Source: Streptomyces sp. PCS3-D2 (GTDB lineage Bacteria > Actinomycetota > Actinomycetes > Streptomycetales > Streptomycetaceae). From it: DNA of 64,000 bases. Position 1 is the stretch's first letter, and every line of letters begins with the position of its first letter. Under the pieces are notes generated by a model, which made no database searches, was not told the origin of the DNA, and worked only from the letters and a program-made list of their open reading frames with translations. Shown here in pieces: positions 7,547 through 17,594 of this stretch. Location of the stretch: assembly GCF_000612545.2 (NCBI RefSeq), contig NZ_CP097800.1:1240001-1304000 (forward strand), read 5' to 3'. The position numbers and the translations under genes were made by a program.

Positions 7547-8971
7547 TCACCCTGCCGTGAGCTTCTCCCACTCCTCCCGGTCCGGCCCGAACTCGTGCGG
7601 CGCGTAGTCCGGCCGCGCCGCCAGCCAGCGCGCCACCCGGGCCCGGACCTCCGGGTCCGCGTAGGCGCGCTCCGGGGGCTCCGCCAGGTGGCGGACCCGC
7701 GCCCGGGCCCGCATCACCGTCGGGTCCTCCAGCGCGCAGTCGAACAGCGCGGCCACCTCCCGGGCCGTTCCGGTGCGCCCCGCCCGCGTCGCGAAGCGCT
7801 CGCCGACGGCCGCGTCGGCGACCACCTGGAAGTCGAACCACGGCTTCAGGGTGCGCACCGCCCACGCGTGATGGTGCACGGCGTAGTGGTCCGACCCCGG
7901 GTCGCGGTGCGCCGTACGGGCCACCCTGCGCGCCGCCCACAGTGCGAGGGAGGTGCCCTGGCCGAGGGTCGGGTTGGTGTACGCGATCGAGTCGCCGACC
8001 GGCACCAGCCCGGTCACGACGGGACCGTGCTCGTCCACGAGAGCGCTCCAGCGGTTGTCCAGGCTCGCAGTGGCCAGTACGCCCGACAGCGGCTCGGCTC
8101 CGAGGGCCAGCCAGGCCGCCCCGGGCGGGAAGGAGCGGGCCGCCCGCTCGAACACCGCGGGGTCGCGCAGCGCCGAGCGCGTGGTGTCCGTGGTGTGCAC
8201 GAACAGCGCCACGGCGAAGACCCGGTTGTCGGCCGGGAAGACGGCGCAGCCGGCGAAGGTTCCGCCGGTCACGGCCCAGGGCCTCCGCGGCCCCTCGTCC
8301 GTACCCGCGGGCAAGCGGTACCAGCGGCAGAAGTACGCCAGTCCCGTGCGGTGCCGTTCCACGACGGGCGGGCGGCAGCCCACCGCGCCGAGCCTGCGCT
8401 CGATGCCGCCGCGGCGTCCACCCGCGTCCACGACCAGGTCCGCGTCGTACCCACCCGCCTCGGTGGTCACTCCCGTCACCCGGATCGCGTCGGCCGCGCC
8501 GCCGGCGCCGGCCGGGTCGGCCCCGGAACGCGCCGCGGTGGTGAGTCCGGTGACCGGCTCCCCGTGGCGGACGACCACTCCCGGCTCCGCGCGCAGCGCC
8601 GTGGCCAGTGCGCTCTCCAGGACGATGCGCCGCGCCTGGAGCATGACGAGATCCTCGTCTCCGGGCAGCTCGGGCGGCCGTACGTCGAACCAGTCCAGTT
8701 CGTGCCGCTCGCAGGCGCCGAGCCGGAGCATCTCCTGGTAGACGTCGGGCAGATCGTCGCGCAGGACGTTGCGGGCGGCTCCCAGCAGCGCGTGCGGCTG
8801 GGCCGCCTGCGGTACGGCCGGCCGCCGCCACCCGAAGAAGTCGCGGTCGAGCGCGGTACCGGGAGCGCGGGTGTCGCGCTCGAACAGCTCCGCCGTGTGC
8901 CCGCGCCGCGCCGCGAGCAGGGCGGTGGCGAGCCCGCCGACGCCTCCTCCGATGACCAGCACATGTGCCAT
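7547..8971 (-). CDS. FAD-dependent oxidoreductase
   Basis: 474 aa. N-terminal Rossmann dinucleotide motif VIGGGVGGLATALLAARRG (residues 5-23) and the late FAD ribityl motif VPVGDSIAYTNPTLGQGTSL, the pattern of PHBH-type flavoprotein monooxygenases, epoxidases and geranylgeranyl-reductase-like enzymes. There is no signal peptide or membrane anchor. The substrate is unknown. The ATG at 8969-8971 follows GGGGGA and places the Rossmann fold at the N-terminus. It belongs to the same broad family as the 48.7-kb monooxygenase. No obvious operon partner. Confidence 0.8.
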   Translation of the reverse strand: MAHVLVIGGGVGGLATALLAARRGHTAELFERDTRAPGTALDRDFFGWRRPAVPQAAQPHALLGAARNVLRDDLPDVYQEMLRLGACERHELDWFDVRPPELPGDEDLVMLQARRIVLESALATALRAEPGVVVRHGEPVTGLTTAARSGADPAGAGGAADAIRVTGVTTEAGGYDADLVVDAGGRRGGIERRLGAVGCRPPVVERHRTGLAYFCRWYRLPAGTDEGPRRPWAVTGGTFAGCAVFPADNRVFAVALFVHTTDTTRSALRDPAVFERAARSFPPGAAWLALGAEPLSGVLATASLDNRWSALVDEHGPVVTGLVPVGDSIAYTNPTLGQGTSLALWAARRVARTAHRDPGSDHYAVHHHAWAVRTLKPWFDFQVVADAAVGERFATRAGRTGTAREVAALFDCALEDPTVMRARARVRHLAEPPERAYADPEVRARVARWLAARPDYAPHEFGPDREEWEKLTAG

Positions 8972-9143
8972 GGGACGTCCCCCCGAAGCCTTGGACCGCT
9001 GGATCCCTGAACCTCTGGACCTCCGGACCATATGACGATCACACCGCAGAGAGCCTGCGCGTACGGGGGCAGGCCGAAACCCGCACACCTGTCCGGAGCT
9101 CCGTCATCCGGTCATCCGGTCCCCGCCGGCGTCACCGGCCCCG

Positions 9144-10160
9144 TCAGGCGCGCGAACCGCCGGCCGCACCCGCCGCACCCGCACCTGCCGCCGCGACCGC
9201 GCGATACGCCGCCAAGGCCCGCCGCGCCTCCGCCTCGATGAGGTCGGCGTTGATGGCCGCGGCCGCCTGCGCGCCCTGGGCAGCCGCCCCCGCGAGCTTC
9301 TCCAGCGGCGCGGTCACGTTGCCCGCCGCCCAGACCCCGCGGAGGGCGGTGGCCCCGGTGGCCGGGTCGGACTCGACGCAACGGCCGATCACGTGGCCGT
9401 CCCGCGTCACCTCCGTCGTCGGCAGGCCCAGGCTCGTCAACACCCCCGAACGGGCGGTGAACCGCGGGGCCACCACCAGCGCCCGGCACTCCACGGCGGT
9501 CCCGTCGGCCAGGGTCACCGCGGTCAACCGGTCGTCCTCGACCACCAGGCCGGTCACCTCGCCGGCCACGACCCGGATCCCGAGGGCCGCCAGCAGCTCG
9601 CGCTCCCCCTCCCCCGGCAGCCAGGTGTGCGCCAGCAGCGTGGTGCGCCCGGTCCACTGCCGCCACATCTGCGCCTGGTGCACGGCCATCGGGCCTTCGG
9701 CCAGCACCGCGACCGGCTCGTCCCCGACCTCCCAGCCGTGGCAGTACGGGCAGTGCAGCACGTCCCGCCCCCAGCGCGCCCCGAGCCCCGGTACCGGCGG
9801 CAGCTCGTCCACCAGGCCCGTGGCGACCAGCAGCCGCCCCGCCCGCACGGTTGAGCCGTCTGCGCAGCGCACCAGGAAACCCCCGTCGGGCAGCCGGTCC
9901 GCGGCTACGGCGGCGCCCGGCCGGATCCGGCCCCCGTAGCGCTCCACCTCCGCGCGTCCGCGGGCCAGCAGCTCCGCCGGGCTCTCCCCGTCCAGGCCGA
10001 GGTAGCCGTGCAGGTGAGCGGCCGGGGCGTTGCGCGGGCTGCCGGAGTCGATCACCAGCACCGACCGGCGGGCCCGGACCAGGGTGAGCGCCCCGGCCAG
10101 TCCGGCCGCACCACCACCGACCACCACGACATCGAACGATTCTTCCCTTGCGTTGTCCAT
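9144..10160 (-). CDS. Thioredoxin-reductase-like NAD(P)/FAD oxidoreductase
   Basis: 338 aa. FAD motif VVVVGGGAAGLAGALTL near the N-terminus, redox pair in CPYC (HCPYCHG, about residues 135-140), and the C-terminal GVWAAGNVT FAD motif, matching the low-molecular-weight thioredoxin reductase fold. A canonical NADPH motif is weak (VAVLAEGPMAVHQA in place of GxGxxA), so the electron donor or partner may differ; such proteins also mature dithiol natural products. Divergent from an XRE-cupin regulator that probably controls it. Confidence 0.85.
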   Translation of the reverse strand: MDNAREESFDVVVVGGGAAGLAGALTLVRARRSVLVIDSGSPRNAPAAHLHGYLGLDGESPAELLARGRAEVERYGGRIRPGAAVAADRLPDGGFLVRCADGSTVRAGRLLVATGLVDELPPVPGLGARWGRDVLHCPYCHGWEVGDEPVAVLAEGPMAVHQAQMWRQWTGRTTLLAHTWLPGEGERELLAALGIRVVAGEVTGLVVEDDRLTAVTLADGTAVECRALVVAPRFTARSGVLTSLGLPTTEVTRDGHVIGRCVESDPATGATALRGVWAAGNVTAPLEKLAGAAAQGAQAAAAINADLIEAEARRALAAYRAVAAAGAGAAGAAGGSRA

Positions 10161-10225
10161 GTCTGCGAGGGTCTGCCCGAATCCGCCGTTTGACAAATGT
10201 TCTTGCCGAAGCAGCAAATGGAGTC
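10161..10225. promoter_or_regulatory. Divergent promoter region with a TTTGACAAA dyad
   Basis: The 65-bp gap between the reductase and XRE-cupin starts contains TTTGACAAA (10189-10197), a perfect 9-bp dyad that also includes a TTGACA -35-like hexamer. A related half-site, CAGCAAATG, lies 15 bp further on. A likely binding site for the adjacent XRE protein. Confidence 0.4.
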
Positions 10226-10843
10226 ATGGCCCCCGAGAAACAGGACGAGGAACTCGCCGACGTGCTCACGGCCGTGGGCCCCCGGCTGCGCGCCCTGCGC
10301 CGACAGCGCGGCACCACGCTGGCCCAGCTCAGCGAGACCACCGGCATCTCGCTCTCCACGCTCTCGCGGCTGGAGTCCGGGCAGCGCAGGCCGACGCTGG
10401 AACTACTGCTCCCGCTGGCCAAGGCGCACCGGGTGGCCCTGGACGAGCTGGTCGGCGCGCCGGAGACCGGCGACCCCCGGATCCGTCCGCGCCCCTTCGT
10501 CCGGCACGGCCACACCTACGTGCCGCTGACCCGCAACTTCGGCGGGGTGCACGCCTACAAGCAGATCCTCCGGCCCGTCGAGGGTCCGCAGCCGGTACCC
10601 GAGTTGAAGGTGCACGAGGGCTACGAGTGGCTGTACGTGCTGTCCGGCCGAATCCGGCTGCTGCTCGGCGAACACGACCTCGTGCTCGAACCCGGAGAGG
10701 CCGCCGAGTTCGACACGCGCACGCCGCACGCCTTCTGCAACGCCGGTCCGCAGCCTGCCGAGTTCCTCAGTCTCTTCGGCCCCCAGGGCGAGCGGATCCA
10801 CATCCGAGCCCGGCCCACCACTCCTCCGGAAGGACGTCCATGA
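10226..10843 (+). CDS. XRE-family regulator with C-terminal cupin sensor domain
   Basis: 205 aa. Helix-turn-helix of the XRE/Cro type at about residues 17-72 (TLAQLSETTGISLSTLSRLE), then a single cupin barrel at about 115-190 with HEGYEWLYVLSGRIRL and a later PHAF metal-ligand segment. This HTH_3-cupin_2 architecture senses a small ligand through the barrel. Start at ATG 10226. Its stop overlaps the Nudix start (ATGA), so the two are co-translated. The flavoprotein upstream is transcribed divergently. Confidence 0.88.
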   Translation: MAPEKQDEELADVLTAVGPRLRALRRQRGTTLAQLSETTGISLSTLSRLESGQRRPTLELLLPLAKAHRVALDELVGAPETGDPRIRPRPFVRHGHTYVPLTRNFGGVHAYKQILRPVEGPQPVPELKVHEGYEWLYVLSGRIRLLLGEHDLVLEPGEAAEFDTRTPHAFCNAGPQPAEFLSLFGPQGERIHIRARPTTPPEGRP

Positions 10844-11340
10844 GCACCACCGGCGCACGCCCCGAACGCCCCGAACGGGCCGTTCCCCAGCCCAATGCCG
10901 TCGTCGGCGTCGGCCTCGTCGTCATCGGCCGGGACGGCCGGGTGCTGCTCGGCCAGGCCCACGACGGGCGCTGGGAGCTGCCCGGCGGCAAGGTCGACCC
11001 CGGAGAGGGCTTCGAGCAGGCCGCCGCCCGGGAGCTCGCCGAGGAGACGGACCTGAGGGTGGACCCCGAAGGGGTAAGCGTCCTGTCCGTCCAGATCGAC
11101 GCGAAGTCCGGTCTGACCCGGCTGACGGCGGCCGCCGTCACCCGCACGGCGCAGGGCGTTCCGGCCGTCACCGAGCCCCACAAGATCGCCCGCTGGGAGT
11201 GGTTCGCGCCCGCCGAGATCCCTCCGGCGCTGTACGCGCCCTCGGCGGCGGTGCTCCGCGCCTGGCGCCCGGACCTCACGGAACTGCCGCACGTCCCCTC
11301 GTACGACTATCCGACGGCGGTCCGTGGTCCGGGCATCTGA
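10840..11340 (+). CDS. Nudix hydrolase
   Basis: 166 aa. A full Nudix box is visible at residues 49-72: GGKVDPGE, then seven residues, then RELAEE, matching G-x5-E-x7-REUxEExGU. Nudix enzymes hydrolyse nucleoside diphosphates linked to another moiety (damaged dNTPs, ADP-ribose, NADH); the specificity is not readable here. The ATG overlaps the regulator's TGA by 4 nt (translational coupling). A very strong hairpin follows. Confidence 0.92.
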   Translation: MSTTGARPERPERAVPQPNAVVGVGLVVIGRDGRVLLGQAHDGRWELPGGKVDPGEGFEQAAARELAEETDLRVDPEGVSVLSVQIDAKSGLTRLTAAAVTRTAQGVPAVTEPHKIARWEWFAPAEIPPALYAPSAAVLRAWRPDLTELPHVPSYDYPTAVRGPGI

Positions 11341-11354
11341 GGGCGCCGACGGCC

Positions 11355-11381
11355 GCGGGGCCCCGCACTCCGGGGCCCCGC
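11355..11381 (+). terminator. Terminator of the XRE-Nudix operon
   Basis: Perfect 11-bp stem GCGGGGCCCCG/CGGGGCCCCGC with a 5-nt loop (CACTC), 14 bp after the Nudix stop. Confidence 0.7.
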
Positions 11382-11500
11382 CCGGCCGGCGTGATCCATG
11401 GGATCCGCCAGAGCCTGTCCGGCCAATGATCACCGAGCGGTGATGTGACGCTCGGTTCCATTGCCTTGCCGTTCCGACACCGGCCGGCGATCCTGGGCCG

Positions 11501-11782
11501 GTGCCAGGGCAGCGAAAGAGGAAACGGCGACAAGAGGCTGAGAGGCAACGGCTTGCTGCTCGCACCGCGCCGGACGCGGGGCAGTGGGAACTGATCTTCG
11601 AAACGCAGGACGAGGCGGGGTTGCGCGCACACCTGCGCCGTCTTCGGGAGTCGCGCATCGACGAGTCGATGATCCGGATCGACGTGCTCTGCGGCCGGCT
11701 GGTGCAGCCGACCACCTATCGGCTGAGCCAGTTCGTGACGGACCCCCTGTGTGATGCCGACCACGAGCACTCCGATCATTGA
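11501..11782 (+). CDS. Conserved small hypothetical protein
   Basis: 93 aa starting at GTG 11501. A very basic N-terminus (QRKRKRRQEAERQR) is followed by an acidic/amphipathic segment with ELIFETQDEAGLRAHLRRLR. I recognise the general pattern from Streptomyces proteins of unknown function but know no assigned role. No HTH, cysteine cluster or membrane segment is visible. The basic tail could bind nucleic acid (inference only). Confidence 0.65.
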   Translation: MPGQRKRKRRQEAERQRLAARTAPDAGQWELIFETQDEAGLRAHLRRLRESRIDESMIRIDVLCGRLVQPTTYRLSQFVTDPLCDADHEHSDH

Positions 11783-11902
11783 TGTCGTGGCAGGTCGCGG
11801 TGAGTTGACGGACGCGGCGCGGGAGCGGATCGAGCCGCTCGCTACCGCGCCGGAGTCGTCCTGGCCTCGCTGGTCCTCTGGCTCCGCGAACCAGGCGGGT
11901 GA

Positions 11903-13996
11903 TCAGTTGTCAGACAGGGCCTGGTGCCGCACGACCATCTTCGGGGCGAAATTCCCCTCGCCCAGGTCCTCGGCCAGCAGCCGCTTCGCGATCGCGTCCG
12001 CCGCGACCCTCAGTTCGGCACTGCGCGGTCGGCCCCGGTCCTTCTCCAACTCGTCGCCGAGCCACGTGGCCCATGCCTCCGAGATGACGTCGGCCTCCCG
12101 GCGGCCGGCCGGTGTGAGGCTGAAGAAGGCGGCTTCGCGGCTGAGGAAGCCCTCCTGCACCATCCGTTCGAACGTCGGGAGCAGCACCTCCGGGGGCAGC
12201 GAACGCCGCCCGGCGATCAGGCCGATGCTGGCGTAGCCGATCGTCCGGGTCATCAGTTCCACCTGCATCACCGCCCACGCGCCGGCGATGTCCAGCCGGG
12301 TGTCGGAGGATTCGACGATCGCCCGCGCCGTGTCCGAGCCCATGTTCCGCACGATTCTGCCGACCGCCAGCTCCAGCAGCTTGGCCGAGTCGCCCGAGGC
12401 CGTGGCGGGCGAGCCGAAGCCGTCGCCCATGTCCGTGGACCCGGCGCGGGCGGTGTCGCGCAGCTTGACCTGCTTGAGGAAGAGCGCCACGACGAACCCG
12501 AACACCGCCACCGGCACGGTCCAGAGGAACACGGTGTGCAGGGCTTCCGCGTAGGCCTCGATGACCGGAGTCGCCGCGGCCGGATCGAGCTGGTGCACGC
12601 CCTGCGGGGTCGAGACGGCCCGGGCCAGCTCCGCCGGATCGTTCCCGGTCGCCCGAGCCGCGTCCGCGACCGCCTCCTCCAGGGCGGGGCCCAGGTGGTT
12701 GGCGTAGATCGTTCCGAAGACCGCCGTCCCGAAGGCGCTGCCGAGCGTACGGAAGAAGGTGACCCCGGAGGTGGCCGTGCCGAGGTCGGCGTAGTCGACG
12801 GTGTTCTGCACGGCGATCGTCAACACCTGCATGGACAGGCCGATGCCGACGCCGAGGACGAACATGTAGAGCGACTCCAGCAGGGTGTCGGTCCCCGGAT
12901 GCATCCGCGACAGCAGGTACAGGCCGACGCCCATGACGGCGTTGCCGACGATCGGGAAGATCCGGTACTGGCCGGTCTTGCTGACGACGTTTCCGCTGAA
13001 GACCGAGGCGAGCAGCAGCCCGAAGACCATGGGCAGGGTCCGCACGCCCGAGATCGTGGCCGAGTCCCCGTCGACGTACTGCAGGTAGGTCGGGAGGAAC
13101 GTCATCGCGCCGAGCATCGCGAAGCCGACGACGAAGCTCAGCACGGAGCACACGGCGAAGACCGGGTTGCGGAAGAGCCGCATCGGGATGGTCGGCTCGG
13201 CGGCGCGCGTCTCGGCCAGGCAGAACAGCGCCAGGGCAACCGCGCCGCCGGCGAACAGGCCGATGATGACGGGCGAGGTCCAGGGGTACTCGTTGCCGCC
13301 CCAGCTGGTGGCCAGGATCAGGGCGCTGGCGCCGATCGCCACCAGGGCGATGCCGAGGTAGTCGATGACCGGCCTGCCCGAGGCACGTACCGCCGGAATC
13401 GTTCTGGCGGCCGCGATGACCACCATGATGGCGATCGGGACGTTGACGTAGAAGCACCACCGCCAGGTCAGCTGGTCGGTGAAGAAGCCGCCGAGCAGCG
13501 GCCCGATCACGGTGGCGACGCCGAAGACGGCGCCGATCGCGCCCTGGTACTTGCCGCGTTCGCGCAGGGGTACGACATCGGCGATCAGTGCCATCGCGGT
13601 GACCATCAGGCCTCCGGCGCCGACCCCCTGGACCCCGCGCCACACGATCAGGAACGTCATGTTGCTGGACAGGCCGCACAGGAAGGAGCCGCTGATGAAG
13701 ACGATGGCGGAGACCTGGAAGATCAGCTTCCGGCCGAAGAGGTCGCCGAACTTGCCCACGAGGACCGTCGCCACGGTCTCGGCGAGCAGGTAGGAGGTCA
13801 CCACCCACGACATGTGGTCCCCGCCGCCCAGGTCCCCCACGATCGTGGGCAGGGCGGTTCCGACGATCGTCTGGTCGAGGGCCGCCAGCAACACGCCCAG
13901 CATGATCGTGCCGAAGACGACGTTGCGCCGCCGCCGGTCGAGCACGGGGGGCGCCGCGGACGCGGCGGGGGCAGTGGTCACATCTCGCACTCTCAC
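11903..13996 (-). CDS. DHA2-family MFS drug exporter with C-terminal winged-helix-like domain
   Basis: About 697 aa. The first 510 residues contain 14 predicted membrane segments of the EmrB/QacA (DHA2) type, including the motif-A region [10 protein letters not shown] and the motif-C region [10 protein letters not shown]; it should pump drugs out using the proton gradient. The remaining ~180 residues are soluble, with [20 protein letters not shown] and [12 protein letters not shown] resembling the wing of a MarR-like domain. The start is uncertain: GTG 13994-13996 has an upstream GGGCGGG, while ATG 14015-14017 and GTG 13988-13990 are alternatives. Whether the soluble tail senses ligand or binds DNA is unknown. 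Confidence 0.85.
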   Translation of the reverse strand: MRVRDVTTAPAASAAPPVLDRRRRNVVFGTIMLGVLLAALDQTIVGTALPTIVGDLGGGDHMSWVVTSYLLAETVATVLVGKFGDLFGRKLIFQVSAIVFISGSFLCGLSSNMTFLIVWRGVQGVGAGGLMVTAMALIADVVPLRERGKYQGAIGAVFGVATVIGPLLGGFFTDQLTWRWCFYVNVPIAIMVVIAAARTIPAVRASGRPVIDYLGIALVAIGASALILATSWGGNEYPWTSPVIIGLFAGGAVALALFCLAETRAAEPTIPMRLFRNPVFAVCSVLSFVVGFAMLGAMTFLPTYLQYVDGDSATISGVRTLPMVFGLLLASVFSGNVVSKTGQYRIFPIVGNAVMGVGLYLLSRMHPGTDTLLESLYMFVLGVGIGLSMQVLTIAVQNTVDYADLGTATSGVTFFRTLGSAFGTAVFGTIYANHLGPALEEAVADAARATGNDPAELARAVSTPQGVHQLDPAAATPVIEAYAEALHTVFLWTVPVAVFGFVVALFLKQVKLRDTARAGSTDMGDGFGSPATASGDSAKLLELAVGRIVRNMGSDTARAIVESSDTRLDIAGAWAVMQVELMTRTIGYASIGLIAGRRSLPPEVLLPTFERMVQEGFLSREAAFFSLTPAGRREADVISEAWATWLGDELEKDRGRPRSAELRVAADAIAKRLLAEDLGEGNFAPKMVVRHQALSDN

Positions 13997-14088
13997 AGCC
14001 CGCCCACCGCGCCGCATGCGGCACTGGGCCGTCGGAGGGAAGCCCGCACGGCCCGGCGCACTCCCGGCCCCGGGCCGGGCGCGGCAGG

Positions 14089-15444
14089 TCAGCGCAGGTG
14101 GGCCAGGCCCGGATGGGCCGCCGCGTAGCCGTCCAGCAGCCGCCGGGCCACCGCCACGGAGTCGACCAGGGGATGGAGCGCGAAGGCCTTCACGGCGTCC
14201 GCCCGGGCACCGCTCGCCGCCGCCGCCAGGATCTCCCGCTCCGCCGCCTTGACCGCCGTCACCAGCCCGACCGCGTGCAGCGGCAGCTGCTCGACGCCCA
14301 GGGGGTGGGCTCCGTTCGCGTCGACCAGGCAGGGCACCTCGATGACCGCCCCGGCGTCCAGGACGGAGAGCGTCGAGCCGTTGCGAACGTTGAGGATCAG
14401 CGTGGCCCGCTCGTCCCGGGCGATGGCCCGCATCAGCGCGAGGGCGACCTTCTCGTAGCCCCCGGACTCCAGGTCGCTCTCGTCGCGCTCGCCCGCCCCG
14501 GCCGCCTCGCGGTTCTCGGCCATGTAGGTGGCCTCGCGTTCGGCCCGGGTCCGCTCCCAGGCGGCCAGGGCCGCTCCGGCCGGCAGCCCGGCCCGGCCCG
14601 CCTCGGTGTAGAAGCCGCGCTGCTGGTCGCGCAGGAAGGCCCCGCGGGTCTGCCGCGCCTCCCGGTACGCCCGTACGGTGTCACGGTTGAAGTAGTAATA
14701 GTGCAGGTACTCGTTGGGAATCGCGCCGAGCGAGCGCAGCCACTCGGCGCCGAAGAGGCGCCCTTCCTCGAAGGACTCAAGCGCCTCGGTGTCGGCCAGC
14801 AGCCTGGGCAGTTCGTCACGGCCGCCGATGCGCAGCCCGCGGACCCAGCCCAGGTGGTTGAGGCCGACGTAGTCGATCCAGGCGTCCTGCGGCCGGGCCC
14901 CCAGCAGCCGGGCGATGCGCCGTCCGAGGCCCACGGGCGAGTCGCAGATGCCGATCACCCGCTCGCCGAGCTCCTCGGCCATGGCCTCGGTGACCAGGCC
15001 CGCCGGGTTGGTGAAGTTGATGACCCATGCCTCGGGCGCCGAGCGGGCGATCCTGCGGGCGATCTCCCGGACCACCGGAACGGTCCTCAGTCCGTACGCG
15101 ATCCCGCCCGCGCCCACCGTCTCCTGGCCGAGGACGCCTTCGGCCAGGGCGACGCGCTCGTCCGCGGCACGCCCTTCGAGACCGCCGACGCGGATGGCGG
15201 AGAAGACGAAGTCGGCCCCGCGCAGGGCCTCGTCGAGGTCCCGGGTCGCCGTGACGGCCGGGGCGTCGGGCACCGCGGCGGCAGCGGCCAGGTCTTCGAG
15301 GACGCGCGCCACGGCGGCGAGCCGTGCGGGGTCCTCGTCGTACAGCGTCACATGGGACACCCGCCCCTCGGCGTGGTCCCCGAGCAGCGCCCCGTAGACG
15401 AGCGGTACCCGGAAGCCGCCTCCGCCGAGGATCGTCAGCCGCAC
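14089..15444 (-). CDS. GH4 family 6-phospho-beta-glucosidase
   Basis: 451 aa. NAD-dependent glycosidase of family GH4, using the unusual redox-elimination mechanism. Visible: the N-terminal Rossmann motif [25 protein letters not shown] and the metal-ligand segments ICDSPVG and VGLNHLGWV (Cys and His bind Mn2+). The GTG at 15442-15444 places the Rossmann strand at the N-terminus and follows AAGGGCGGTAGGGAC. The substrate is probably a 6-phospho-beta-glucoside. No PTS or ABC sugar importer is adjacent, so the sugar source is unclear. Confidence 0.9.
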   Translation of the reverse strand: MRLTILGGGGFRVPLVYGALLGDHAEGRVSHVTLYDEDPARLAAVARVLEDLAAAAAVPDAPAVTATRDLDEALRGADFVFSAIRVGGLEGRAADERVALAEGVLGQETVGAGGIAYGLRTVPVVREIARRIARSAPEAWVINFTNPAGLVTEAMAEELGERVIGICDSPVGLGRRIARLLGARPQDAWIDYVGLNHLGWVRGLRIGGRDELPRLLADTEALESFEEGRLFGAEWLRSLGAIPNEYLHYYYFNRDTVRAYREARQTRGAFLRDQQRGFYTEAGRAGLPAGAALAAWERTRAEREATYMAENREAAGAGERDESDLESGGYEKVALALMRAIARDERATLILNVRNGSTLSVLDAGAVIEVPCLVDANGAHPLGVEQLPLHAVGLVTAVKAAEREILAAAASGARADAVKAFALHPLVDSVAVARRLLDGYAAAHPGLAHLR

Positions 15445-15655
15445 GTCCCTACCGCCCTTCACCAGTGCTGATGCCGCTACGGCCGCCGGTCCGGATGCCG
15501 GTGCGGGGTGCCGTACAGCTGACGGCACCCGTAAGCCGTACCACCCTCAGGGCTCCCGCCACCGCCGGTGCCACGATCGATGACACGATCGGTGGCGCGA
15601 TCGGTGGCGCGGGCCCTTGGGCGGGCACCCGCGCGCACCAGTGTGCCTCCGTCGG

Positions 15656-16645
15656 TCACTCCACCGGTGACGGCACGGCGCGCAGCCTGGCGCCCTGCGG
15701 GCGCGGGACGGCCGCGCCCCCCTGCACGGGGCCCGCCGGCACCCCCTGCGGCCCGGACAGGATCAGGGTGATCCGGGTGAAGCCCATCTCGTCGAGCATG
15801 CGGCTGGTCTCGGCCACCATTCGGCAGCGCACCAGGCCCCATCGGGGATCGGGGTGGCGCACGGTGCGCACCGCCCCGTCCTGCTCGGCGGCCTCCGGCC
15901 CGCGCTTGCTCAGCCAGTGGGGGACGCCGTAGCGGTAGGCCGCTTCCATGAACGGGTCACGCGCCACCTCCTGGCGGATGCTGCACAGCCCCTCGTCCTC
16001 CGGGGCTTCGGCCAGTGCCGCCGCGAACTGTGCGAGCAGCGGTACGCACCAGGCGGGTTCGTGATCCTCCAGCACGGCCGCGGCGTCCGGGTGGAACAGC
16101 ACGAAGCGCAGGAAGTTGTCGTCCGGCAGTGCGGTCGGGTGCGGCCGTACGGACTGGAAGAGGTGGTCGAAGGCCGAATTGGTGAGGGCGACGTCCCACC
16201 GGTGGTCCACGAGGAAGCTCGGGTAGGGCACGGCTTCCATCAACGCCGCGTAGTCGCACAGGTAGTCGCGCTGCGCGGGGTCTTCGGGGAGCCGGTTCTC
16301 GTCGGAGGCGCGCCACGTGGGCGGCGGGTCGCGGTCGACCATGACGCGGAAGAGCCAGAAGCACTGGCGCTCGCTCATCTCCAGGGCTTCGGCCAGTGCA
16401 AGGAGCTTGCGGTCCGTCCACTCCTTGACCAGGCCGCGTTCCCAGTTACCATACGCGCGCACGCTGATGCGGAGCCGGGCGGCGAGGTCCTCCTGGCTCA
16501 GCCCAAGCTCTTCACGACGCTGGCGCAAAATCTCCTTGCGTCGCTCCGACCGCACGGCGCCGCGTGCGGACTCCTCGCCGGCCAGGCGTTCTTCACCGGC
16601 TCGGGCGAGGCCATCGGACGGGCCCACCGCTGCGAGATGTGGCAC
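15656..16645 (-). CDS. XRE-family regulator with MmyB-like ligand-binding domain
   Basis: 329 aa. The HTH spans about residues 40-95 (LGLSQEDLAARLRISVRAYGNWERG), followed by a PAS-like MmyB domain from about 125 (YPSFLVDHRWDVALTNSAFDHLF) to 295. Proteins of this type often regulate adjacent oxidoreductases or biosynthetic genes in Streptomyces. The GTG start at 16643-16645 has GGAGGGGGAG upstream. It is divergent from the three-gene cassette at 16862-19318 and shares a control region containing repeated TGTGGC motifs. Confidence 0.85.
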   Translation of the reverse strand: MPHLAAVGPSDGLARAGEERLAGEESARGAVRSERRKEILRQRREELGLSQEDLAARLRISVRAYGNWERGLVKEWTDRKLLALAEALEMSERQCFWLFRVMVDRDPPPTWRASDENRLPEDPAQRDYLCDYAALMEAVPYPSFLVDHRWDVALTNSAFDHLFQSVRPHPTALPDDNFLRFVLFHPDAAAVLEDHEPAWCVPLLAQFAAALAEAPEDEGLCSIRQEVARDPFMEAAYRYGVPHWLSKRGPEAAEQDGAVRTVRHPDPRWGLVRCRMVAETSRMLDEMGFTRITLILSGPQGVPAGPVQGGAAVPRPQGARLRAVPSPVE

Positions 16646-16773
16646 TGAGAGCTCCCCCTCCTCCGGTCTGGATCTTCATTTCCGTGTGGCGATCCTGCTA
16701 CCGACTTCATTCGAGTGTCAACTATTGTGGCAATTCCAGCCTCTTGACAGCTCATTCCCGCCACAGCTGTGGC
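16638..16773. promoter_or_regulatory. Repeated TGTGGC motifs and GCCACAGCTGTGGC palindrome
   Basis: TGTGGC occurs at 16638, 16685, 16726 and 16768, spaced 47, 41 and 42 bp (about four helical turns). The last copy is half of a perfect 14-bp palindrome (16760-16773). One copy overlaps the start codon of the MmyB-type regulator. A TTGACA hexamer lies at 16744-16749. This suggests cooperative binding by one of the two flanking regulators. Confidence 0.5.
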
Positions 16774-16861
16774 ACGTTCTAGCCCTTCGGGTCGAGAGCG
16801 GCTAGATTCCAGAAGCCGACCATGTGCCGTACCGACTTCGCGCGATCTAGGAGAACCACTG

Positions 16862-17530
16862 GTGACAGACGGCTTCCCGGCTCCCGTCGCGGTGGCCGAC
16901 GCACCCCTGGCCGCGACCATCGCCCGCGTGGCCGAACTCGCGGGCAAGATGGGCCGCGACCTCAGCCAGGTCTTCGACCTGCGACGCCTCTCGGAGGCTT
17001 CGGGCGTACCCACGGATGTGGTGAAGACCCTGCTCGACGGCAGGCCGGCCGGCGAACCCGACCTCCAGGCCCGCTTCCTCCAGCGTCTCGACCTGCTCCG
17101 GCGCACCCGCGTCAAGCCCAACGGCCGCCGCTACACGCAGCAGGAGATCGCCGACGGCGCCGGGATGTCGCGGCAGCAGGCGGGCGCCCTCATCAACGGC
17201 GACCGCCGCCCCACCATGGAGCACTGCGACGCGATCCAGCGCTTCTTCGGGGTGCACGCCGGGTTCCTCACGGCCCACGACGCCGACGCCCTCACCGACG
17301 CGCTCCAGCGGACCGAACAGCAGCTGCTCCAGGACTACGCGGGGCGCGCGCGGGAAACCGTACCGGCCGGAGCCGCTTCGGCGGGCGATCCGCTGGCAAG
17401 ACTCCTGCAGAACCACGGCGTACGGGGGATCGCCTGGCGCGCCGCCCAACTGCCCAGCGACAAGCATCGGGACAAGGTGACCGAATGGCTGGACATGCTC
17501 CTCGAAAGCGTCAAACCGAACGAATCCTGA
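16862..17530 (+). CDS. HTH DNA-binding regulator, first gene of a protease/membrane cassette
   Basis: 222 aa. Central XRE-like HTH (YTQQEIADGAGMSRQQAGALI, about residues 93-113) ends in the hallmark IQRFFGVHAGFL. A partial second HTH-like unit (LSEASGVPTDVVKTLLDG) lies at about 42-59, and a C-terminal helical pair ends with WLDMLLE. The GTG at 16862 follows AGGAG (16850-16854). The same architecture, doubled, occurs in the protein at 47337-48359. It precedes an ImmA/IrrE-like protease gene by 64 bp and a membrane protein gene, probably one transcript. Likely role: a repressor cleaved or inactivated by the protease. Confidence 0.75.
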   Translation: MTDGFPAPVAVADAPLAATIARVAELAGKMGRDLSQVFDLRRLSEASGVPTDVVKTLLDGRPAGEPDLQARFLQRLDLLRRTRVKPNGRRYTQQEIADGAGMSRQQAGALINGDRRPTMEHCDAIQRFFGVHAGFLTAHDADALTDALQRTEQQLLQDYAGRARETVPAGAASAGDPLARLLQNHGVRGIAWRAAQLPSDKHRDKVTEWLDMLLESVKPNES

Positions 17531-17594
17531 CCCAGTCGAAAGTCTGGGTCTGATCCTTGAGTCCTGATCCGGATCCGCGCCGACGGGGAGAACG

